Part shown: piece by piece, positions 56,068 to 64,000 of the stretch
Position numbering within the stretch: position 1 is the first letter of the stretch
Layout of the letters: every line of letters begins with the position of its first letter
DNA from: Roridomyces roridus
Lineage: Eukaryota > Basidiomycota > Agaricomycetes > Agaricales > Mycenaceae
Direction: 5' to 3'
Assembly (NCBI GenBank): GCA_029378245.1
Contig: JARKIF010000007.1
Coordinates: 186,001-250,000, forward strand
Length of the DNA stretch: 64,000 bases
Notes under the pieces: generated by a model
What the model was told of the DNA's origin: nothing
Databases searched by the model: none
What the model saw: only the letters and a program-made list of their open reading frames with translations
Made by a program: the position numbers and the translations under genes

Positions 56068-57194
56068 GGGTTGAATTACAGCTCTTTGCATAATTGATGA
56101 CAGTGTGCAAAAAAAGAAAACAAATCACAACATTCAAGGAAATCAGTCCTTTTTGCCATTTCCCGCTCCCCACATGCTTTCTGTACTCTACTGTAGTAAT
56201 AGGTATTGCGTACTGGCCCCTATCTGTCATCTAGTGGGTTGAAACGGCCGAAATCGGCTTCGCACAGCCCATGTCGGACCGATGTAGCGAGATCAGCACG
56301 GAAGCAAAAGCCATGCTTCTTTTCCCTTGCCACGTCTCAACTCCTCGCCCTTGCTCGCCCATCCCTCGCCCATCCCGCGCCATCGACACGAGTCCTTCAC
56401 TCGCCTACACGCCTCACTCTCCAATGGACCGTCGCTGTACTCGGGAGCTGCGGATCGGAACCGATCGACAGTCTGGCCAACACCACCGCATCTAATGGGT
56501 CGCGCGCTACCCCATATTGCCCGTCTTTCGCGACCTCCATCCTCCATGGACGCGCGCTGCACCCGACAAGGTCCGTCGACACCCTACGGCGTCACTCGCT
56601 GGGAGCGCTCGGCATGGCTCTTCGCTGTTCCGTCGGGATACAGAGCGGCTGCAAGCGGCAAGCGGAGGCTGGGAAGGACAGAGAACCGGGGAATCGGGAT
56701 CTGGGAGCTAGCGTGTCGGGCGGGTCCGGAGGAGAGAGGTGGGAGGAACGATGAGAGGGCATTCAGCCATGCGGTCACAGGTGCTCAATCGAACTCGTTC
56801 TTTCTTGTTCTTGCGTACCCCTTTTATCTATGATTTGTCTTTCATTCCTGTGGTGGAGAATGCAGTCTTTTGGAGTATTTGGGTAGGACATGTCTATTCC
56901 GTGTCTTGAGACCAACGAGGGCGCCGCAATGACGAACAGAACCTGCGCGGCAAGTGTATACGATGGAAACTGAAGAAACTTTCCGTTGTGAGCCGTCTAA
57001 GCACAGATTGGCGTCGTTCAAGCCGCGTTTCCAAGGGCCTTCTACCAGTAATGGTACCTGCTATTACTACAGTGGCTAAAGTCCGCGAGGAGGCTCGCAA
57101 AGGAGCAAAAGGACCGATTTCCTCAAATGTTGTGGAATGTTTTTTTTTTGCTCACTGTCATCAATTTTGCAAACAGCTGTAACTTGAATTGAAT
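56068..57194. repeat. Inverted repeat pair, possible nested element (about 1.1 kb)
   Basis: Left arm TTGAATTACAGCTCTTTGCA, ATTGATGACAGTG, AGGAAATCAGTCCTTTT (56068-56156). The right arm is its inverse (AAAAGGACCGATTTCCT, CACTGTCATCAAT, GCAAACAGCTGTAACTTGAA, 57108-57194) with about 80-85% match by eye. No clear target duplication was found, so this could be an internal palindrome of transposon 3 rather than an insertion. Confidence 0.5.
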
Positions 57195-59174
57195 TAGAGA
57201 GCAAATGTGAAGCGGTAATGAAGGGAGCGGACGTGGCGGTGGCGATGGCAGAACTCTGGCGGCCCAGTTGAGCACTCGTGTTATTTTGCTGAACTGAGTA
57301 CTTTCTCTTTTGGCATAGAATACATGATTAATTGTCTATTGTCTGCCTCTGGTCGATATTTCAAGCCCAGAGAAGTGCATGCAGCATTACACACCCATTA
57401 TCCCGAAAAAAAACACATCTCAACGAGTTGGTGGTGCTTCCCATGCTCCCGGGGCTGAATCTTAGCATTTGGAGACACCTGGAACATCTTGGGCTGAGTT
57501 AATAACCAAGAATTGACAGTTTCTGATATGTTCATACATTCCGGAGGTTTGCATAAATGGCGGAAGTGTGTCTTGCGGGAGCACAATACAGGATAGGAAG
57601 TTGTTTTGGGACTCAAAGGGGTATCTGGATTGTATATGAGCTCCATGGGAAGCAGAGAATATATGTGGGATTGAAAAATACAAGTTGGGTATTTGAACAT
57701 GAAATTGAAGTGCAAACTAGTGTGCTTTCCGGTTGAAACAGTGCACTTCACTTGTATTCCGAATGCGAGCCTTTCAAATTAACTAGGCGGCCCCGGGCGG
57801 CCTCCCTGATGTTATCTTCGCTTGTTCCGCGGCCAAATGCCTGTGTAAAAAATCTTATCGAGTGTTATCAAGACGATCCTTGTTTTATTCACCTGCTGAT
57901 TGGCTCATCAAAGATCTGCGAGAAGAGGCGAGAAGGTCGGAGGCTGTGTGATTGACACCTCCGCCTTCTTTTCACCACCACCGCCGCGCGAGTATTGCCC
58001 AAGATTAGCTGGAATAGACTCCCCACGGCCGTGAATTTCAAACAAATTTCAAACCACAATCACCCTGAGTCTGCCAGTAGACTGTGTCTCCGCTCAAGGC
58101 TGCCAACAATCATGATTGCCGCCACCTCTGCCACCTCCGCCTCCGCCACGCTTGCTTGGACTCTGTCGCCTACCCTCCACTGATAGACTTGATTCTCTCT
58201 GCAACATGGTCCCGCAGACCGGTACAGCAAATTCACTCTGTTCAGACTTGCCGGTGGTGCCAAAAAAAGGCTCAGAGATCAAATGGAGGCTGCGCGCAGG
58301 GGTGGCGGAGGTACGTTGATACCAATGCCTTGGGTATTTGCAACCTGATACACTTGAATGTTCACTCACATCCATGTTGGGCAGGAACTAATGTACAAGT
58401 AGCTGACCGGTGTACCGCGTAAATGGAATCTGAACAACACAGGCACAACTCGTGATGAAACTGCCCTGCCTTAGCCTTGCCAACGACGCCAATACAGAAC
58501 CCAACTCAACCTTTGTAAGTCCGGTGTGCACCTGCATACCATGAGCCCGACAGTTACCTACAAACCACCTCTACTTGCTTGCCGGTGGAGGTTACGCTGC
58601 AGGCCAGAACCACCCGGGTGCCGCCGTCGCACTACTGCCACTGCGGCGCCAGACCCGCCCCTATGAATACGCATGTACGGCGCACGCTTGCAATCTCAAC
58701 TCTGGTTTCCACGCCACCGCCCCTCGCGGGCGGAGGTCCCGCTGCACGTCAAAAACTGCCTTGGCTGGCCCTCCCGCTACCTTCACTACAGCGCCTGGCC
58801 CAGACTCAAACGAGTGCACCGCTCGGTGTGCGCAGTGTGCCCCAATTTCGGGCGGCATGCTACCCAGCTCGCAGGCGGATGTTCCGCTAAAACAGCCCTC
58901 CTGCTTGCCTATGGCTCTCTTCCTGCACCCGACTCGCTGTTTGCGGTGCATGCATGCACAACACATATTGCTGCCTCGGGGAGGCCTAGACGATGCTCCC
59001 GCCCCGGCGGCGGCGCCTGGCGGAGGCTATGGCTGTCGGACATGACCCAAAATAGCCCCCTGCGCCATCGCCGCCATTACATACCTCCGCCGGGGACCTC
59101 TAATGCCCCATCAAAACAACATCTAATGGGACCATCAAGGTCCATTAGTCAGCAATCCGGAGGTGCACTAGGTG

Positions 59175-59539
59175 GGATCATGATGCGGTTGATGATGCGG
59201 TGATGCGCCGCAGACAACAGTTTGAACAAACTGGGACGATGGGATCTCAAGCAGGTTGACGGTCGCAAAATCTACTCTACATTTTCATGCAAGGAAAATG
59301 AGTTCAGTAATATGACTCGAGTGTTTCAATTTTGCCAGTGAGCCGGGGATCTTGACCGGAGAGAAGTATCAAGTATGCAAGGCCACGCGGTTTGGCCGCG
59401 GTTGTGGAATTTGCCCAGTCCTCCGCATTTGCTAGCATGTGGTTTTCGTATTTGGGTTCTGCTTTGGGCACTTCCGAAGGGCCAGGAGCGACCTGTTCAA
59501 TATCAAGGCTCAATTATTCTAGTACAGTCCGAGAGTGGA
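59175..59539. other. Gene-free stretch between transposon 3 and NACHT F
   Basis: Starts with the target duplication GGATCATG. No X relic is recognisable here, unlike next to copies A0, A1, D and E. Nothing else supported. Confidence 0.35.
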
Positions 59540-61487
59540 CTACAGATTCAGAAGACGAACGTAACATTGCTGCACGGCGGTCTTTTGTCTTTCCCACGAT
59601 TGAAGTAGATGAGGAGGTGTATTCGGCCATTTCTACATAAAGAATGAGTAGCACCTATTGTAAGTAGACGGTAGCTCGAGCCTTACCCGTAACCACTTCA
59701 AGATCTTTATAAAATGGTCTAGATGAAGAAAATCAGGATATTCATGACACGCCAGGTGATATTGCGTGTCGGATGCGAGTCTTCCACAGAGCCGAGCAAG
59801 GTCTAGATGCTCAAAGGCCCCGAACACAACCTCGTCAGGTTCGCAGGTGCACAATGAGAAAATCCAGGTCCTGTTGCTGAGTTTAGAGTCTCTGCTCCTG
59901 AGGGGAATACTATGTGTGCATGCACTCACCTCTCAAATTGAAAGAGAGCGTGGGTGGGTTGAATGTCGTTCAGGCGCCTTATGTATCGTAGGGCCATGAA
60001 GCATAAAGTGTCATTTTGGGACATATACAAGGCTCCACACCTCTGTGGGTCACGGAGGAAGTCGCACACGTCGTTGAAGGGGAATTTGAGAAGGGGCCGG
60101 AGAACTTCCCAGGTCAGTCCGAGCAGATCGAGGGCCGCTGCATCTGCCAGATGCCAGCCCCTTGATCTAGAAATGCAGGTGATGCGCAGAAATGAAAGCA
60201 ATTCGTGATCTTTCGATAAAAGTCTTGCAAAAAGTTGGTCGCTGGGAAGTTCCTGACATGCAGATAAAGACGCGGAGATTGCAAGGGAAGCAAGGCGTAC
60301 AGGGTAATCATAAGGCAAATGGCGGCCTCCGTATCTGAGTCGATTCATATCTGCCCAGGTCTCAACCAGGTCCAGAGGAGGATGTGAATAAAGCTGCAGG
60401 AATTGGCAGCCGGAGATCGTCAAGGGGAGTGGTGCTCGAGGGATCCAGCCTGAGAACTGCATTCAGACGGTCCACGGGGTGGGAGTATTCATCGTCGATA
60501 TAACGAAGCACGGTTGATGCATAGATGAAGGTCCCGGACGCCCTGTCGACCAGCTGGTTCATCACCTCGTATCCGGGCCAGTTGTTTTCCAACGCAATAC
60601 CGCGGGCGGCATAGACCGTGCCCAATCGTGCAAATCCATGTGTCAGGAATCGACGGACATCCGCGTACGCCGTCGCATCGGGACGGATTGCATGATCTCG
60701 ACAGATGTCACTATTGTTGGCAGCCAGAATAATCTCGCGGATATGTGGCTCGGAGCGGCTGCAAATGAGGATATGGACCGGGGGCCGTCCTGCGCGGATG
60801 AAACTGATGAAGGCTTTGACGAGCTTAATTTGCACGGCGTGGTCGTCGCACTCGTCCAAGCCGTCGACAACGAGCACGGGACGAGATGACATTGCGGCGG
60901 CTTTTGTAAACGGCTCGACGATCAGGGCCTCGAGTTGGAGGCCCATGGACTTGTTGAGAACGAGTCTGTCCGTCTGAACTGTGGATTGTATCGCGTGCCG
61001 GAGCTCAGGACATGAAACAGCGAGCTGATATGCCAGGGTGGGAAACAATTTTCGCCAGCTTCCACGGTCCGCATCGCCTCGCTTGAAAAAGGAGCCGCCC
61101 AGTTGTCCTCGAGCGTGGCAGCTGGCCGCGAACTGTTGAGCAATGGCAGATCTCCCGATGCCAGCGCAGCCGTGAAGCCAGAGTATCGCGCTATCTGCGG
61201 GCTGCTTAAAGGACCATCGATTGTCTTCAATATCTCATCCCGAGTACCCGGATGGCAGGCGGGATCGTCGGGGCGAACGGCTGAATTGTGTATGGCGTCG
61301 ACAGACACTGCACGGGAAAGGATGTCGAGGCCTTGGGAATTCGGCGAGCAGTTCAGGACAGAGAGACATGGTACTTACCGCCGTCACCAACGTTCGTCGC
61401 GTGAAAAATGTTCATATTACCCGCCACGCTGTTGAAGGTACTGTTTTCAAAGTGGACGGGGTTGTCGCCTTCAATGAGAGGAGGCAT
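59540..61487 (-). pseudogene. NACHT-domain NTPase copy F, multiply damaged
   Basis: Belongs with copy C (MPPLIEG start, RHAIQSTVQTDRLVLNKSMG). ATG at 61487, with NSTFNSVAGNMNI in exon 1. Damage: a frameshift at about 61220, before the P-loop; the P-loop itself reads GCAGIGRS, with Arg for the invariant Lys; and a deletion of roughly 600 bp that joins SSTTPLDDL directly to LQLYSHPPLDLVETWADMNR (60420), removing the region with the LHASFRDFL motif. The rest is readable (VLVVDGLDECDDHAVQIKLV, ALDLLGLTWEVLRPLLKFPF, CGALYMSQNDTLCFMALRYI, KWPNTPPHLLQSWERQ, stop at 59540). Confidence 0.8.
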
Positions 61488-61584
61488 GGTGCGGGGAGGG
61501 CGGGGGGCTTGGTCGCGGCAGGAGAGGGGAAGTGGCAGGTGTTGGGCAGGTGCTGTAAGAAGCGCTGCCAAAGCTGTAATCCGC

Positions 61585-62607
61585 TCAATCGCCGGAAAGC
61601 TCGCGCTCAGAATGGAAAGTATTAAATCTATTCAATCCAGTCGCAAATGTACACGCTCTCAGGCGTCTTCTAACAGGTAGCAAGTTTCTGAAAATCTTCA
61701 GCACCCAAATCATTCTGTGATCAAACGACCTACCAGGAAGCTCTCCTCGTCGTTTGAGCTCGATAAATTCCTCCGCCGACTTCCAGAAATCATTCCCTCC
61801 ATACGCTCCGGTCTCCCAGTCCGTCCAATAGTCCGCGAAAACAGCGACGACGAAGCGCACGTCGGTAACAGGGGGGCTCCGTGCGACGGCCTTTGCCCGG
61901 TCGAAGCGGATGTAAGCCCAGAGGTTGACGAACACCGACAGAGAGCGGCAACCGGCGAGGAGATCTTTTACAGCGCCCCACGGGACGTCATTGTTGAGAC
62001 ACAGATGCGTGAGCGCTGGGAGCGCGCAGAGGCCTTGGACGTGGAGGCTGTTACTCGCGATCCCTTCGTCGAATATGTCGAGGTGGGTGAGCGAGCTGAA
62101 TAGTGGATGGCGGAGGTCGATTTCAGCGCGATTGCCGAAGAGGGTTTCAAGAGAGGTACTAAGCCGACGGAGGTGCAGCACCCCGAGGATGGGGAGCAAA
62201 CGGGGGTTGGAATACGGAGGGAGTGCGAGGAGGTTAACAAGCCCCGTACAGAGGCGAAGGACTTGAAGCGCCTCCTCGTCGGTCCACTCGGAGGACATGT
62301 CCAAGAACAGATGGCGCACGGACTTGTGCAGGAAGGAGGGCGGTTTGGAGCGGGAGGTGGCTAGCAGGGCTGTAGCGAGGGATTTGTACGATTGGCCTCG
62401 TGGGTCTCCGAGCACGCGGTACAGCAAGGGCTCCGTCCTGGAGACACTTGAGCAGCAGTGAATATGGGCTGTGATGACTCACCAGATCAGAACGCGTCGA
62501 GCGACGAGCAGAAGAGTCGGGATCATGCTCGGAAATATGAGTGCTACTGTCTCAAAGACCTCGCGCTCGATGTCGGTGGGCAAACGTGGCTCGTTCTCCT
62601 GCAGCAT
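61585..62607 (-). CDS. F-box-like protein with leucine-rich C-terminus
   Basis: Basidiomycete F-box-like family, putative ubiquitin-ligase adaptor. Proposed start MLQENEPRLPTDIEREVFET (ATG 62607), an F-box-like helix set (LIFPSMIPTLLLVARRVLI). A GTGAGT..AAG or nearby intron leads to EPLLYRVLGDPRGQSYKSLA. Leucine-rich segments follow: VRHLFLDMSSEWTDEEALQV, GLVNLLALPPYSNPRLLPIL, LTHLDIFDEGI, LCALPALTHLCLNNDVPW. The 3' end is uncertain: a donor GTAGGT after ELKRRGELPG may start a last intron, and the frame without splicing stops at 61585. The gene is otherwise open and has coding-type composition. Confidence 0.72.
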
Positions 62608-62865
62608 GTGGTGGTCTGTGAAGGAAGTCTTTGAGTCATTCCGCTCGGCGCCGAGCCCGTGTCGACATCTTGGGGCCGACTCGGCCGAGGGTGCTTATTC
62701 ATAGGTTGCGATGCTGATGCCAAACGTCGGCCAAGGAGTGTACTTATACGGCGTTTGAATTGGGGACATGATGACGAGCAGGATTAAGAGTGTAGTGATG
62801 CGCCGCAAGTCGCATCAGCTTATCTAAGCACTCGCTCCTCTCTTCCCTCCCTCTGCAACACCCTC

Positions 62866-62944
62866 CATCAGGAAAACTGGAGACGCTGCATAGCACTATG
62901 CAGCACTATGCAGTGTCATAGCGACTTCCCCAGTTTTCCTGATG
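62866..62944. repeat. 79-bp palindromic element
   Basis: Perfect 15-bp arms CATCAGGAAAACTGG and CCAGTTTTCCTGATG enclose a small tandem motif (GCATAGCACTATGCAGCACT). It covers the start codon of the following hotdog relic. Confidence 0.7.
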
Positions 62945-63187
62945 TCGGCAGCAACCAGACTCTCCAATTCCGATAAAGACGTGGTCAAGCGCCAACAGGC
63001 CATAGTTGCAACCCAATCCAGACCCTGTCCTCGCCGAAATTATTGCAACGCGGCGTCGGGACTCGGATGGAAGAACTCGCGGAGTCGCGGTCACATGGAT
63101 GCGTTTCGCCGCCTCTTCATGGTATGCCCACAAGAGTGTATATTGGTATGCCCTCGTCTTCGTCCAACGTGGGGCGGCGCGATTGTG
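62942..63187 (+). pseudogene. Truncated hotdog thioesterase relic
   Basis: The start (RLSNSDKDVVKRQQAIVAT) matches VKPSNPDDDVVSRQLAI of the intact gene, and the end (TATATTGGTATGCCCTCGTC, GGCGGCGCGATTGTG) matches its GVFIGMPSSSP..AARL end. The middle three quarters are missing. Followed by REP1 sequence, as in the other hotdog copies. Confidence 0.5.
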
Positions 63188-63319
63188 GCGCGATACTCCG
63201 TACACGTATTTTCTACGCGTTTTTAGCAGCGGATGATCCGCTCGGTGCTCGACGAGCTCGAGTTCTCATGGGCCTTTCTCAGTTCAGAGCTCACCCGCCC
63301 GCCGTTCACAGAAAATTCG

Positions 63320-63910
63320 AATTGGATGCTGCGATCCCCCATTCGAATCACTACGACATCCGACTGTGCTATACCGGTATGCCTGTATTTCATGTTGATG
63401 TTGACATCCCTTACACAGAAGAGCCCGTTCGATTCGGGGCCGGGTGGTGTCACTGGTGTCCTCCAGCTTCTTTTTGTCTCCTCAGATTCGCAGGGAAAAT
63501 TCAAATACAAGTCTTCGCTGTGCATTTCGAACCAACTCTGGAAACTTCACCACCTTGGTTCAATCCAATCCAATGCGGTAACGTACACCGTCGTTGCGTT
63601 GGCTTGGAGCCAATGTCAACGATACTGCAAAGGTGCCCGTTCGACTCTGGCTGCATACATACGCTGGCGGACCTGATGGTTCCTTTTTGGCGCTTGGTCG
63701 CTGCCCCAATCACTCTTTGCTTCTCTGCGAGGAGGCCTCATCGTCTACAACTTCAACGTCGCTGCGACTGTCTGACACCGGATGCACTGGACGAAGCCCG
63801 AGATGCAGTACACCCAGTAGTGCGCGGCGTGTGTCTGTCTTGCGTGGATGATGAACTGTACGGCGTACAGAGGACCCGTTCGATTCCGGGCTGGGTGGTA
63901 AGTGGGAGAA
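63320..63910 (+). repeat. Dispersed repeat REP1, copy d, plus two extra cores
   Basis: CACTACGACATCCGACTGTG, GAAGAGCCCGTTCGATTCGG (about 63418), CTTCTTTTTGTCTCCTCAGA, TTCGAACCAACTCTGGAAAC and CACCACCTTGGTTCAATCCA are in the same order as in copies a-c. Two more cores (GTGCCCGTTCGACTCTGG at 63634; ACCCGTTCGATTCCGGGCTG at 63874, then GGTGG) follow. The last 90 bp of the window show nothing else. Confidence 0.6.
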
Positions 63911-64000
63911 GTCTTTTTTTGCTATTTGGCGCCACGCCGGAACTCTCAACCATGCTCATGCCTCCCCTTATCACACGACCTCGGCACAAGCACGACCTTC

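Larger units (their letters stand above)
52085..59174. mobile_element. CACCTA-type TIR transposon 3 (7090 bp, hosts transposon 2)
   Basis: Inverted ends begin CACCTAGTGCACCTCCGGA and continue with GCTGACTAATGGACC, GGTCCCATTAGATGTTGTTT and TGATGGGGC over about 120 bp. The perfect 8-bp duplication GGATCATG flanks it (52077-52084 and 59175-59182). Without the nested 3.0 kb element it is about 4.1 kb. The interior has several CCACCTCCGCC clusters (55670, 55965, 58117) and a pair of inverted segments at 56068 and 57194. No transposase domain could be recognised in any frame. The longest frame (58575-59045) is Cys/Ala/Pro-rich and not similar to anything I know. Confidence 0.85.

Noticed and set aside
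57398..57751. 117-codon minus-strand frame in transposon 3
   Set aside because: No recognisable domain or repeat of it elsewhere in the window. Not enough to call a gene.

Overview
The window looks like nuclear DNA of a mushroom-forming basidiomycete (Agaricomycetes). Genes are split by introns of about 40-80 bp with GT..AG ends and CTGAC/CTAAC-like branch points. Families include NACHT STAND NTPases without C-terminal repeats, a SKN1/KRE6-type GH16 protein, Kre9-like secreted proteins, basidiomycete-style F-box proteins and a pogo/Tigger transposase. It is an accessory, duplication-rich and transposon-rich region with a housekeeping-looking island at about 10.6-30.1 kb. All gene models were spliced by eye from consensus sites and from alignment between paralogs inside the window. 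No database search was possible.

Layout. 0-9 kb: the 3' part of a NACHT gene (A0, disrupted), a TA-flanked MITE, a complete NACHT gene (A1), relics of an unidentified gene X, a hotdog thioesterase gene and a Kre9-like gene. 9-10.6 kb: almost empty. 10.6-30.1 kb: an F-box gene, two tandem single-pass membrane protein genes, a multi-intron apparently non-coding transcription unit leading into an ADP-ribosylglycohydrolase gene, three SnoaL-like genes (two inverted tail-to-tail), a 3.6 kb TIR transposon between them, a KRE6-like gene and an SDR gene. 30-52 kb: duplicated blocks with NACHT copies D, C and E, a second SDR copy, damaged copies of the Kre9-like and hotdog genes, a Tigger element and dispersed repeats carrying a pol III B-box-like core. 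52-59.2 kb: a 7.1 kb TIR transposon with a 3.0 kb relative nested in it. 59.5-64 kb: a decayed NACHT copy (F), an F-box-like gene, a truncated hotdog relic and more dispersed repeats.

Three things stand out. (1) Five of six consecutive introns upstream of the ADP-ribosylglycohydrolase gene carry the same about 65-75 nt element: a GCGCC/GGCGC hairpin, a CTGA box 47-81 nt before the 3' splice site and, in three copies, an ATGATG box. The exons between them are unrelated and lack a shared reading frame. This is the pattern of an intronic snoRNA host gene, with a previously undescribed RNA family as the hypothesis. (2) NACHT genes, gene X and the hotdog thioesterase recur together as a repeatedly duplicated and decaying cassette. 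The NACHT proteins share a short N-terminal motif encoded by its own first exon. (3) Three large transposons share CACCTA ends, TIRs of roughly 100-160 bp, perfect 8-bp target-site duplications and internal CCACCTCCG motifs, but have no recognisable transposase. Four further TIR elements could be delimited to the base, with their target-site duplications.
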